Source: Diospyros lotus
Taxonomy: Eukaryota; Streptophyta; Magnoliopsida; Ericales; Ebenaceae
Assembly (NCBI RefSeq): GCF_014633365.1
Contig: NC_068341.1
Span: forward strand, 23,976,339 to 24,040,338
Length of the DNA: 64,000 nt
Reading direction: 5' to 3'
Shown: piece by piece, positions 48,446-60,884 of the stretch
Layout of the letters: each line of letters begins with the position of its first letter
Position numbering within the stretch: position 1 is the stretch's first letter
Program-made: the position numbers and the translations under genes
Notes under the pieces: generated by a model
Seen by the model: only the letters and a program-made list of their open reading frames with translations
Told to the model about the DNA's origin: nothing
The model's database searches: none

Positions 48446-48901
48446 TTGGGCAAATGGATCGAAGCTCGAGGAAACCCACAAAATGAGGACATGAATGTGT
48501 TTCTGCTTGCAATGGAGGAAATTATTGATGATGTGCCCCCCAGCTACCGACAGTTGGTAGATTTATCAGAGTTTCAGATCGTTTTTCTTATTGATCAGCT
48601 GGAGGGGGAATGGAAGAATTTTGCGCAATGGTTATGGCAGGACTGGGAAGACGACTCTCTACGTGAATTCTGCACAAGAATGCGGAACGAACATCAGGAT
48701 CTACTCGAGGACGTTATGGATGAGGAAGAACAGGCAGAGATTGCTGCAAATCTCGCGAATGAGGTCATAGATATTAGCTCTGATGAGGAATCAGATGAGG
48801 AATCTCAGGAGGTCCAAGATGATGAAGAAGGACCCCCGGTAGCATCCGACAGTGACGGGGACCACAAGGAGTCATGGATTTGGAGGCCGAAGAACTACTG
48901 A
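48446..48901 (+). CDS. Additional ORF upstream of gag; acidic protein with SUMO-interaction-like motif
   Basis: An open frame of 151 codons lies between the primer site and gag, in the same frame as gag but closed by a TGA 208 bp before the gag ATG. The first ATG in frame is at 48491 (codon 16). An out-of-frame ATG at 48420 with an in-frame continuation one base away suggests the original start was lost by a one-base deletion near 48426. The N-terminal half has a Trp-rich patch (W57, W62, W64, W67). The C-terminal third is strongly acidic and contains V-I-D-I followed by SSDEESDEES (residues 107-120), the pattern of a phospho-regulated SUMO-interaction motif. No gag, zinc knuckle, protease or other named domain is visible. 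Extra ORFs are known from several plant gypsy lineages; I do not recognise this one. Confidence 0.6.
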   Translation: MGKWIEARGNPQNEDMNVFLLAMEEIIDDVPPSYRQLVDLSEFQIVFLIDQLEGEWKNFAQWLWQDWEDDSLREFCTRMRNEHQDLLEDVMDEEEQAEIAANLANEVIDISSDEESDEESQEVQDDEEGPPVASDSDGDHKESWIWRPKNY

Positions 48902-49108
48902 ACAAGGCCGAAGAGATAGCTGATGGATGAAGTGATATGTAAATATAAAATAAAATAAGATGTTATTTCTATTTTCCTTTTCGGTTGTTCTAAGTTGTTC
49001 TGTTTTGTGGGATATTATAAAGAAATAAAACTGTCCCCTTTGTATAGAAACAATCTTGTTCTATACAATCTTGTCTTGAGTATAATTTATTTCCGTGATT
49101 CACTTCAG

Positions 49109-52100
49109 ATGGTGAATACACGAAGGCTACGAGACGCAGCTCATGACGAAAGTGGGAGAAGAGAAGGAAATAATCCCGAAGATCAGGATGATCGCAGGAA
49201 TCACCTAAGAGGGAACATAAGATACGTCGGGGAATCGAGCTCCAGTGAGGACCAGTTTGAGCGAATGGAGCGATTTTTAGAAAATATGCTGACATACGTG
49301 AGTCGAGAGGAGCCTACTCGGCACACGACCACGGCATTGGAGCGGTATCGACACCTGAGACCCCCTGTGTTCAAAGAAAGGATTGGCGATGATCCTAGCT
49401 CAGCTTAGTATTGGCTGGGGCAAACCGAGAAACTACTTCAACATCTCTAGTGTAGTGAAGAGGAGAAGGTAAGGTGTGCAACCTACATGTTGGAGGAAGA
49501 AGCAGGTCGGTGGTGGCAATCTACCGAGCGTTCAATAATGAGGTCACAACAAGAGCATGAGGCTGAAGATGAGGATGCACCAATGTATACCTGGGCAGGA
49601 TTCAAGGCAGAGTTTAACGCCAAGTACTTTTCTAAGAGTTGGAAGGAAGAAAGAATCTGGGAGTTTATGAGGCTCAAGCAGATGGACGAGATGTCTGTGA
49701 GCCAATACGATAATCGGTTCATTCAACTGATTAAGTATGTGCCCATGTACGAAACTGACGAGAATCAGAAGGCACAAAAGTTTGTTTCAGGATTACAAGA
49801 ACATCTCCAGCAAGTTTTAAGTGGATGGGACATTGAAACTTACAAAGAAGCATTGCACCGAGCTTTAACCATTGAGAGAAATCTGACATGAGCCAAGATA
49901 ATCAAGACAGAGGAAGGAAGTAAGAGCGGTAAACCAGACAGTTCGAAGACTCAACCAAGGGACGACGGGAAGTGCCCTCGATGTAAGAGGAAACACTTTG
50001 GAAAAAGATGTGTTGTAAAATGCTACGGATGCGGTGAAGAAGGCCACATTGGAAGAAACTGCCCAAAGAACAAAGCAACGCCCCAGGTTGGGTATCAGGG
50101 AAAAGTGGTGTGTTACAATTATGGTCAACCAGGGCATATCTCGCGAGATTGCTCAAAAAGGCAGAAGATGGAACCACTGAGTGGAAGTGCACAAAATGTT
50201 CGTCCAGGCCGAGTGTACAATCTGACTTGTGAGGACGCTGAGGCCGATCCTGCAGTTATTGAAGGTACACTGTTCTTTTCGAATATTCCAGTTCATGCTT
50301 TAATAGATCCAGGTGCTACGCATTCATTTGTGTCGCATGCATCAGTAGAAGGTTTAAAGTTAGAACCTAGGGAATTGGGTTATCAGATGGCAATAGCCAC
50401 TCTTATGGGTTCAATTCTAAGAACTGCGGTAGGGTGCCGTGGGTGTATTTTTAATATGGGAGGGGAAAGTTTCAAGATCGATTTAGTGGTGTTAGACATT
50501 CAAGATTTTGACATAATTATCGGAATGGATTTCCTATCGCTACATGAAGCTAAAATAGATTGTAAGAGTAAGACCGTAAGCTTACCCAAGCTTAACGGAG
50601 AGTGGATTGTGTTCTAGGGTCAAGGTAGGAAGATTAAGAGAGAAAATGGCATGACTTTGCACACGTTGCAATCAGCCAAACCCGAATCAGGAAAGAAAAG
50701 TCTAGAGTTGAAATCAGTGAGGGTCGTGAATGAGTATCTTGAGATATTTCCTGAGGAATTACCAGGATTACCTCCCCAAAGAGAAATTGAATTCTCGATA
50801 GACCTTGTACCAGATACACAGCCAATATCCATACCTCCGTACAAGATGGCCCCAGCTGAGATGAGGGAATTGAAGGAGCAATTATAGGATTTGACTGACA
50901 AAGGATTTATCAGACCAAGTGTGTCACCCTGGGGAGCTCCGATATTGTTCGTGAAAAAGAAAGATGGTACCTTACGTATGTGTACTGACTACAGACAGTT
51001 AAACAATGTAACCATAAAGAATAAGTACCCGTTGCCTAGGATTGAAGAGTTGTTTGACCAACTTCAAGGAGCTAGGGTATTTTCTTAGATAGACCTTCGA
51101 TCAGGGTACTATCAAATGAAGATCAAGTCGGAAGATGTACCCAAGACTGCATTTCGGTCACGGTATGATCACTATGAATATCTGGTGATGCCGTTTGGAT
51201 TGACCAATGCACCTGTTGCATTTATGGATTTAATGAACCGAACTTTTAGACCTTACCTGGACAAGTTCGTAATAGTGTTCATAGATGACATTTTGATATA
51301 CTCTGCAAGTGAGAGTGATCATGAAGAACATTTAAGGATAGTCTTGCAGACTTTAAAGGACCATAAGTTGTACGCCAAGTTCTCGAAGTGTGAATTTTGG
51401 CTTACTCAAGTAGCATTTCTTGGACATATAATTTCTGCAGAAGGTATAGCTGTTGATCCAGCAAAGATAGAAGTGGTTCAAAAGTGGCAAGCACCTAAGA
51501 GCATTGGGGAGATTCAAAGTTTTCTTGTACTAGCTGGATACTACAGAAGGTTTGTAGAAGGATTTTCAAAGATATCTGCTCCACTTACGCGATTGACGCA
51601 GAAAGAAGTTAAATTTGAATGGGACGATAAATGTGAGCAAAGTTTTCAAGAGATTAAGGCATGATTAACTGCGACACCGTTTCTAGCAATGCCAACAGAG
51701 TCAGGAAAGTTTGTGGTGTATAGTGATGCTTCTGGGATAGGGTTGGGATGTGTTTTAATGCAAGATGAGAAAGTAATCGCCTACGGATCTCGGCAACTGA
51801 AAAGACACGAGCAGAACTACCCAACTCACGACTTGGAATTAGCAGCTATAATTTATGCTTTGAAGTTATGGAGACATTATCTCTGCGGGGTACAGTTTAA
51901 GATTTTTACGGATCATAAGAGTTTGAAGTACATATTTTCTCAGAAGGAGTTAAACATGAGACAAAGAAGATGGATGGAATATTTGAAAGATTATGATTGT
52001 ACCATTTCCTATCATCCAGGGAAGGCGAACATAGTTGCAGACGCTCTTAGCCGAAGAAGCTTCGAGATTGTGGTTAATATGATGATCGAGGAATTCAGCC

Positions 52101-53602
52101 ACCTGATAGTAGGTGTTAAGCCTAAACCAATCAAAGGATATTTGGCAAATCTAACAATTCAATCTGATGTGGTGAATCAAATCAGATCAGCTCTTCAATC
52201 AGACACAAGAAGAAGTCAGTGGATAGACGAGAACGATCAAGTTAAGGCACCTGAATTCAGTTACCATGATGGTATACTTCGATTTCAAGGAAGAACATAC
52301 GTGCCAAGGGATCAAGGTCTAAGACAAGTTATCTTAGGAGAAGCTCATCGGGCAAGGTACACAGTACATCCAGGATCTAAAAAAATGTATAAGGACCTTA
52401 GAGAAATTTATTGGTGGCCAGGAATGAAAAAGGATGTGGCACGGTACATGGCACAATGCGATACCTGTCAACGTATCAAAATTGAGCATCAGTGTTCGGG
52501 AGGAAAATTACAACCATTGGACATTCCCGAGTGGAAATGGGACCACGTCACTATGGATTTTGTGACCAATCTACCTCAAAGTCCCAAAGGAAACGATGCT
52601 ATTTGGGTAATAGTGGATCGACTGACTAAGTTGGCACATTTCTTGCCTATTAAGATAGGGCAACCGGTTCATGCTCTGGCTCAACTGTACATTAAGGAAA
52701 TAGTACGATTACATGGAATACCTGCAAGTATAGTGTCAGATCGAGACTCGCGATTTACGTCAAGATTTTGGGAAAGCTTCCACAAGTGTATGGGAACACA
52801 GTTGAAACTTAGCACAACTTATCACCCTCAGACTGACAGACAGTCCGAGCGGACAATTCAAACGTTCGAGGATATGTTGAGGGCATGCATTTTGGAATTC
52901 TCGGGAAGTTGGGAGAAACATCTACCGCTGGTAGAATTTGCCTACAACAACGGACACCACAGCAGCATTGGAATGGCTCCTTACGAGGCGTTATATGGGC
53001 GAAAGTGTAGAACATCACTCTGCTAGGTAGAAACTAGAGAAGTAGGATTAATTGGACCCGAGATTGTTCAGACTACTACTGAGAAGATTAAGAAAATACA
53101 AGAGAAAATGAGGACAAGTCAAAGTCGTAAAAAATCGTACGTTGACCAACGAAGACGAAACCTGGAATTTTTGGTCGGTGACAAGGTGTACTTGAAAGTC
53201 TCTCCATTTAAATCAGTGATTTGAGGAAAACAGAAAGGGAAATTAAGCCCAAGGTACATAGGACCCTATGAGATTTTGGAGAAAATTGGATTAGTGGCTT
53301 ACAGAATAGCTTTACCTGTGGCATTATCAAACATCCACAACGTGTTTCATGTGTCTCAACTACGGAAACATGAGCCAGACCCTACGCAGGTACTTCGAAA
53401 TGAGACCATTGAGATACGAAATGATCTAACGTACCCTAAGGAACCAGTTCGAATCCTAGATCAAAAGGATCAAGTCTTAAGGAACAAAGTTATACCATTA
53501 GTAAAGGTACTATGGAGCAACCATGATGAAGAAGAAGCAACTTGGGAACGTGAGGAAGAGATGAAGATTTCTTATCCGCATTTATTTAATGTTGTAAGTT
53601 AG
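49109..53602 (+). pseudogene. Chromovirus gag-pol polyprotein, single frame with nine in-frame stops
   Basis: From ATG at 49109 to the final TAG, all 1,498 codons lie in one frame. Order: gag capsid region (RWWQSTER, WAGFKAEFNAKYFSKSWKEE); zinc knuckles CPRCKRKHFGKRC, CYGCGEEGHIGRNC and a damaged CYNYGQPGHISRDC; protease (ALIDPGATHSFVS, about 50303); RT ([35 protein letters not shown] at about 51279); RNase H ([31 protein letters not shown]); integrase HHCC finger ([12 protein letters not shown]... CDTCQ) and DDE core ([30 protein letters not shown]); GPY/F module (LSPRYIGPYEIL); chromodomain (KVLWSNHDEEEATWEREEEM, about 53453-53590). Stops at 49406, 49448, 49889, 50615, 50885, 51086, 51662, 53024 and 53222. 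It would have encoded the whole replication and integration machinery; it is now inactive. Confidence 0.95.
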
Positions 53603-53628
53603 TAATTTCGAAGACGAAATTTCTTTTT

Positions 53629-53640
53629 AGAGGGGGAGGA
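53629..53640 (+). other. Polypurine tract of the chromovirus
   Basis: agagggggagga immediately before the 3' LTR, preceded by 'cgaagacgaaatttc'. It primes plus-strand DNA synthesis in the family. Confidence 0.92.
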
Positions 53641-56093
53641 TGTAATACCCAGTATTAAATATTAAGAGAATTTTTGGAAATTATGGGATCAAAATGTAAT
53701 TTAGAATAGTTTCGGGCTTAAGTGCAATATTCAAAACTTAAACGAAAGACGAATGACTAAGTTAGGATGAGCCAATTAAGGTGAAATGGCACAATTGGGC
53801 GATATTTGATAAAAATCAAGAGATTCCGAAGAGTTAAAGTCAAAAGCACACAATCAGGAGCGTCCGAGCAAAAGTGCAGATTTTGTAAACTACCCGAGGG
53901 AGGCCGAGATGGCAAGTTTTTTCAAAAATTCCAAAGGGAAATGGAAAATACAGAACTTGAGGACCATTGTGGAAGTATTAGAAAGTCTAGGGGTATCTAA
54001 GAAAGGGAGGAAATTCAATTAAAAGAAGGCTGGGGGCTAAAATACAATGTTTGCAAAATTTCTTGGTGTGAAACCGACCGGCCACCTGTGGCCACCGGCG
54101 GTCGGTTCTGGGGCATCGGGCAGGTCGCCCGGAGGCTCTAGGCTAGCCTCCAGACGATGATGAGCTCGATGGGAGCTTCCATTGGCTGGAAAAGGCTTGG
54201 ATTTGATCGGAAATGATGGCCAAAAAGATTTCTGATTTGGTCGAATCTTTCGAGGGTTCTAGCTCTCGATTTGGTGTTTCTCGATTGGTTTAGAGGCTAG
54301 ATGTGGGCTTAAGGGATAAGGACGAGCAAGATAGAGTGGTGAATATGGTAAAAATCGAGTATAAAAGGGGGTTCTCGGCCGAGGGTGTCAAAAACAAAAA
54401 CGGTCAAAATTTCTTGTCTTTTTGCTTGAATCGAGCTTGAGGGATAAGGGGTTTTATTCCTTAGGTCGAGAAGGTCATTTCTAGAGCATTTGGAGTCGAT
54501 TGGTGTAGGATAAGTGGGTAATTTTGGAGTTGGCCAGAAAATCGGGCTTGCCGATGCCGCGACCTGCAACTGGGTTTTAAACCCACATCCGGCCACTTTT
54601 TTTGACGAGTAAAGGGTCCATTGGGGTCGCCTTGAAGAGATCTACAAGACCCTGTAGAAATTTGGAGCGTTGGAGGTCGCCGGAGCGGGAGAAGAAGGCC
54701 GGAGAAGAAGACTGTGCGGCGGAGCGTGGCTCCCACTTGCAGGACCTCGGGGTGGTGCGTGAGGTAGGGTTTTTGTGTGTTTTTAATTTCAAAATTTAGG
54801 TAGAATTATTTTAGGAATTATCATGAAAAAATATTTTGTAAAAGTTGATGTTAGGTATTTTTAATGAATTTCCAAAGGTATAAATGCTTGAAAAATAAAT
54901 AAAAATAGAGAAAATTGTGGAAAAATAGAAACGTTGATTCCAAAGGTCTTGAATGGTGAAATAGGAGTCAATTGGATCGTTGGAAGAAGGATTACGCGAT
55001 TTTCAAGGTGTGGCACATTTTTCGAGGCAAAATTTAGACTTTTCCGAATTGAGGTGAGTGGTTTGATGTTAGCTTTACCTTGTCTTGGAAGTGTTTTTAA
55101 ATGCTTGTGGTGAGTTCTAGCGAGCAGTTTCGCCCTCCTAGACTTAGATTGTTTTACTAGGCTTTTACTTATGAACACTGTGTCGACATTCGCTGCATTG
55201 CATTAACTGTTTTACTTTAAAATGTTGGTGCATGGCGTGTGAATTTTTATATCGTTTGGGGTCAAGTTTCATTGCATTGTTGGGTTCATACGGGGCAGGA
55301 CGGGGTCTTCTTGGGAATGGGACACGGTTAGTCTTGGTGATCGGGTGACACGGTAGGGCACCCGGGGCCAGTACTGGTGATCGGGTGACACGGTAGGGCA
55401 TCCGGGACTGGTAACCGAGTGACACGGTAGGGCACCCGGGGATTAAGTATGTCAGGGAAATTTCTCAAGTTTGACGTGTCATGCATGTTGTCGTTTAGTA
55501 TGCCATGCTCATGTGTCTTTCATGCATTATATAAACTGTTTCATGCCTTCACTTAGATATTTCATCATCTAACCTGGGTTATGCCCCTGGAACATTCAAC
55601 GTTCCAGTTAGGGACAGCTGCGAGGTCAAGGACGAGGCCGGAGAGCCAATGGTGTTTATGTGATAGTCGTTGTATCATTTGGTAGTATAAGAACTTATTT
55701 TGCTATATGTATGAACAATCGTACCTCGATGTTGTAAACATTTTGTAACGATGTTATATGTATGTTGGTAGGAAACATCTTGTGTGTAACACGTGGTAGG
55801 CCACGTTATTTTGATGGTTAAGTATTCCGCTGTATTTATAATGTCTCGTTTAGTTATGATTTTGTTATTGTTAACTAAACGAGTAAGACTGGAACTCTCG
55901 GGATATATATATCTGCATGTGAAAATTGTTCTTGAAATCACCGAGGGTGCCGACTGTAGTTTTGGCGACAAGTGTTTCATCTGCATGTGAAGATTGTGCT
56001 CTCAGGCGCCGCGAGAGACGGACTCGAAAAAAAAAAAAAAAAAACCCGAGAATTTCCTTATAGTGACACGCCTGTATAGGGTGGGGTGTTACA
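53641..56093 (+). repeat. 3' LTR of the chromovirus
   Basis: Starts TGTAATACCC, ends GGGTGTTACA. It carries the uninverted arrangement at 54265-54339, about 75 bp of promoter-side sequence absent from the 5' LTR, three copies (not two) of the ~33-bp 'gggtgacacggtagggca' repeat (55334-55440), and a run of 18 A near 56027-56044. Confidence 0.95.
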
Positions 56094-56098
56094 ACCAC

Positions 56099-57365
56099 CC
56101 CATGATCTCACTTAACATTGCCGTACTAGACATCAAGGTATTCTACTCCTCGAGCCTCGCACTGTTTGTCGTGTCACCCATTCCCAAGATGACCACGAAC
56201 CTAGATACAATTCTTTAAATAGGACACTCAGTCCATATTCAATTCATCACATTTAGATTCCTAAGGCTTTCAGCCTCGATCAATCACAGTTAGCGGCACA
56301 TCTCGCATCCTAGACCATTGGGACTTTAAACCCCTCTACAAGGCACATACCCTACTAGGTTGTCCCAAATCTTTAGCATCTGATCGTCTCCCATGCAGTC
56401 TATTTATGATGTTTCGGTCAACGAGCCTCTTGTACCTTACTGCAAGCGATCCATCAGCCCTCTGCACGCGGGTCCCTAGATCCAAATCTGTCACTACAAA
56501 TATCGAATCAGTAGTACCGTCATGCTGCTAGGGTTCCTTATCCCGTCCTTGGGAGTCACATCAGGTGCACCACTATCACCTCATTTAATTGACATAACTC
56601 ACATGTCATCCCTTGACCATTTTCAGTCTCTCGCTTGATCCAGTCCGTTGGATCCCTTATCTATACATCTTATTTCCATGGCACTAAATGATCCTTAAAA
56701 AATCCTTATCATTTGATCCTTAACTTATCAGCTAAGCTATGCCACATCAGATTAATCATTCATGATTCGGTCATCCTCAATAACTACCAGTTATCTTATC
56801 TTTCACTGTGAGGATTTCAACTTGTGACCTTAAATCAATAGTCTTTAAATCTCTTAGATCCATAATCATGGTTACCGAGTCAACCTTACACCCGAATTAT
56901 ATTGTCGGATCCTAACTTCAATAGCTAGATCATTTTGCTTGAACTAACTTCCATCGGGCTTCCATTATTCGCTGAGAATAGTAACTGTATACTGGAATAG
57001 TGTGTGTACGTGAATAGTACACCATGTAAGTTCCAAGGAAAGAGAGGTGGGTCACAAATGGACACACTTAAAAACCAAGTCTTTCCTTAGCCAGAACTTT
57101 CCTAGACATGCACTTTCACTATACCACACTTAAATCCATAACCTTTAATACTTCAGTCCTCAATCCCCGAATCTCCAAATAGGGGTTTCGTCTTATGAAC
57201 CATTAGTCTCATTCCCCTAAGGCTTCACTTGGGGTTCCTACTAACTGGTTCTATCAATATTGGATCCTATTAAGTCTCCAAGTCAAACTTCTCCTAAGTC
57301 TTCAAATAACATTCTGCTCTAATATCAACTATATTAGAGTCACTTAAGTCTTCCAATAAACTTAA
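56099..57365 (-). other. 5' interior of the minus-strand Tekay-like element
   Basis: This is leader and degraded gag-side sequence between the chromovirus insertion point and the primer site at 57366-57377. I could not identify gag motifs or an upstream ORF comparable to that at 48446. Confidence 0.5.
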
Positions 57366-57377
57366 GCTCTGATACCA
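57366..57377 (-). other. Primer-binding site of the minus-strand Tekay-like element
   Basis: The reverse complement reads TGGTATCAGAGC, two bases from the 5' LTR boundary, the same primer type as at 48249. Confidence 0.93.
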
Positions 57378-57379
57378 AC

Positions 57380-59549
57380 TGTAACACCTCAAATTTTCCA
57401 GGCATGTTATAACTTAGGATTTCAGGAATATAAAAATTTTTCATGTCACAATAGCTGTCATACATCACACAATTTCCCAAAAACCCTAATTTTTACCTTC
57501 TTAGCTTAACAAACCCAATAATCGAATAGCTAAGACAGGCATTAAAATCTCAAATGCGGAAGCTAGATCAAACCTGATATAGTTCACAACCATAATACTT
57601 TATTTATCATAAAATTGTTCAAGACATCTACAAAATATATTACATGGACATCATCAAGTGATTACTGAACATCTTAAACATATCCAAAATTACATAGGTA
57701 CGAACATAAACAAAAATATGATAATCATGCTACAGATAGTAATTTAATCTAATTCTTCAGCTACCTCCTTTCCCTTAGAGCTGCTCATCGAACCTGGAAC
57801 GTTTGAATATTCCAGGGACGTAGTCCAATTAGAAAATGAATCTTCTAGTGAGAAACTCCAAAAACAGTTTATATTGATGCATGATCAGGTACAAAATGTA
57901 TGAGAAGACAAGGAGAACTACTCCGAAGTGCCTCGTGAACATGTTAGCCTCCTCCAACAAGAGCTTTCTCAATGGCACATGCATAGCGCCTCTCGGGAGG
58001 TCCCTAACCATGTCACTTCGGCCCGACCTCATAGAACTCATGCAAGCACCATATCCATTGTTCCTTAGACTCACGGTCTTCCCCACGAGAGCTTTCTCGA
58101 TGGGGCACGCATAGCACCTCTCGGGGGATATCCGACTTTTGCCCTCAGCCAACAGCAAATAGGTACAACAGTATAGCCACACGAATTTTATAAATGCAAC
58201 AGTTAAAAAGCTAACAACATATATTTTCAAAAAAAAATACATTTCATATATGCAACATGATTTCACGTAAGAGAATAATAAGAGTTTACGTATAAAAACT
58301 TCACGAAACAGGTCTCATGCAATAGAAGTCTCTCATAAGAGAATAAAAGATAAGATTTGGAGTGTAGGAGTCTCACCTTATTGGTTTATCTCTTGGACGG
58401 TATAATTTCACAGCAAACGGCCTAGGTTTCTATAGAAAACACATGTTTTGGTAAACCTAACCTCAAATATTTTTATATAGGGTTGAGGGGAATTAAATTA
58501 GGGACAAAACTGGAAAATTTGAAGGAAAATGGGCTCCTCATGCACCCCTGGAAGATGGCTGACGCGCCTTCACGCGCAGCCACTTCCGGCGCGTGTATCT
58601 CACGCGTTGCTATCAGATTTCGGATAGCATTGCGTCGTTTTCGTATTTCGGCTATATCTCTCTCGTTTTAACTACGATTTGATCTTCGTTTGAACCTATA
58701 CGACCCTCTCTTCCCCCTCTATAGGATTATCAAAAAAAAATTGGACTTAACTATCTTTTTATTGACTGATTTTGGCAAACTTTGGCGAAGGCTCGTAACT
58801 CCGACGAGGCTCATTCTCCATGGCTTCTCCTTCGATTCCTTCCCGCCTTCTTGCCAAACTTCCTACTCTCTCTCTAGCGCAAGCTCCTCCTCTTAGAGTG
58901 CCTCAACTCTCAAAGTTGTTTGGAATGATTTGAGAATAACCCATGGTGCCTATTTATAAATTTCTCCAACCAATCACATTATGCCACTTGTCACAATCTT
59001 AGCCATGGGCTCCAAAGACTCAAACCTATAATTGAATGGCTTTTGAAATCCAAAGCTAGAATGAATTCAACTTTTGAAATCCAAGCTAATTCCCCCAAAA
59101 TCTTCCAAATGACATTTTGGCCTTTATTTCAAGCCCTCAACTTTAATATTTTACCACATAAGCTCTTAATTTTATCCTTATTGCGTTTGGATAATTCTCT
59201 AATTACAATTACACCCTCAAATATCAAATTTATCGAGATACTTAAAATCTCAAAATTAATAACTCAAAATTACTCGATATGTACGATTTTCGGGAAGCCT
59301 TTACCATGATTCAATCTTTTCAGGCTATAACTTAGCTTAACCGAAAACTGTCTCTTATTTTATTTCTTTTAGCGCCATAAATATCGCCTCGAGACGCTCG
59401 TCAAAAATATACCTTTATCCTTAGGTTTTTAAGCTCCAGGGCACCCCCTGCAGTCGATTCGGTGACTTACTGCCCTCTCAAACCCTTTTTTCGGTGTTTT
59501 AAACTCACTTAAAGTATGTGGCAACCTTACGAAAATATGGGGTATTACA
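57380..59549 (-). repeat. 5' LTR of the minus-strand Tekay-like element
   Basis: 2,170 bp, beginning TGTAATACCCC on the minus strand (59549) and ending GGTGTTACA. Co-linear with 39151-41317, including the GC-rich patch (58560-58610). Confidence 0.92.
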
Positions 59550-59554
59550 CATGT

Positions 59555-60884
59555 TTAACTGTGAATTTACTATTGCTTACTTGTAGTCTTGTGTGAATTG
59601 ATTATCTTTATTTGCTCTTATAAAAAAAAAGAAGAAATTGTGTGTTTTAAATAATGTTATTCTTAAAGCTTTGGAGTTATGCACTGATAGCCATTTAAGT
59701 TTACAATACGAAACATAAATGCATTGATTTCTTATTTGAAAACATATATGCATTAGAATAAGTAATTTGCATTCATCGGGTAACAGTAATTAGCTAATTA
59801 GTACACTGTATGATCCCTCAACAGAAGTGGAGACTATTACCCAAGTGAGTGTTTGAGCCTAATAACCGTTAATTCTGAGTGAAATAACACTTACTCTAAA
59901 TATGCTTTATTGTTTATCTCATCTTTTCAATAGTTTCAAAACATCAATTCGCTTTGAATGTCTAGTATGATAGTGAATGACTTTGACTAGTTTCAAACTC
60001 CGAATTAGATGACTGAGTAACATCGTTTTGTAGAAGCATGATAAGGGGATCAATTTCTTTCATTTTGAGCCTATTAACCTTTGTCTTTCTTTACATTAAC
60101 CTCCCTTGCTAGCCCATTTGAACCATTTGTAGTACAATTTCTTTCGTTACCCTCATTTAACCCATAACCATATGAATGTTGTCCAACTTGGTGTGTTTTT
60201 CGGAATTATTTTATCTAGCTATTTTCATATTTTTTTAAAAAAAAGAAAAAAAGAAAAAAAAAAAGAGAAGAAAAACAAAAAGGTGAAAAAAAAAGAAGGG
60301 AAATTCTCTTAGCTATTCAATACAATTGTTTCAAAATAAATGCTAAAGGAAAAAAAAAAATCCCGACACACCATTTGCACACTCTACCTTTTCTTTGACA
60401 ACCCGTATTATCCTCATAGCCCCATTACAACTCGGTCTGGTCCCTCTTGATGTTATAAATCATGTGATCTCAGAATTTTAGTTTGGAGTAGGGAATCATG
60501 TTTAAATTTAGAAGCTATTCATTTAGGGCATTATTTCAGTCATGAAGCTATGTCAATTTCCCTATTCTTTCCTGAAAATATGTTCCTTTTATTTGGGATG
60601 ACACCGAGTTTTGAACTTGTTCTGCATTTACTCTTATAACGGTGCACCCCCTTGTGTGTACACCTAAGGAATCCTTTTTATTGGAGGGAAAATCCACAGT
60701 AAGGTTTAAAGTCAAAACTTCAAGAGAGTAAGTCTGTGTGTTTAGAATGTTAAATTACTTATTCGATTTTATGCATTTCGATTTCGAATTTGAAATTTTT
60801 ACATTCATACAGTTATTGCGAATAAATCTTGGCAGGTGTATAGTTTGATTGCTAAGGGACTAGCAATGTTTAAGTTGGGGGGTA
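59555..60884. other. 3' interior of the LARD-like element
   Basis: AT-rich non-coding sequence with A-rich runs (60235-60300). It ends in the polypurine tract 'taagttggggggta' (60871-60884). No coding region is recognisable. Confidence 0.6.

Larger units (their letters stand above)
45909..56093 (+). mobile_element. Tekay-clade Ty3/gypsy chromovirus, full length, inactivated
   Basis: 10.2 kb, with perfect ACCAC duplications (45904-45908, 56094-56098), LTRs of 2,338 and 2,453 bp, an initiator Met tRNA primer site, an extra ORF, one gag-pol frame, and a polypurine tract. The C-terminal chromodomain after the integrase GPY/F region, together with LTR length and primer type, places it in the Tekay (Del) chromovirus clade. 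Such elements insert preferentially into heterochromatin. It sits inside the internal region of the minus-strand Tekay-like element. Nine stops make it non-autonomous. Confidence 0.95.
39151..59549 (-). mobile_element. Tekay-like Ty3/gypsy element, minus strand, internally degraded
   Basis: LTRs at 57380-59549 (5') and 39151-41317 (3') are flanked by perfect CATGT duplications (39146-39150, 59550-59554). The primer site TGGTATCAGAGC (initiator Met tRNA type) is at 57366-57377 on the minus strand. The polypurine tract 'aaggggagtagat' is at 41318-41330. The interior is split by a copia solo LTR and by the plus-strand chromovirus at 45909-56093. What remains is about 4 kb with only fragments of pol (41640-42480 and 45600-45830). 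The element cannot encode its own machinery. Confidence 0.88.
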
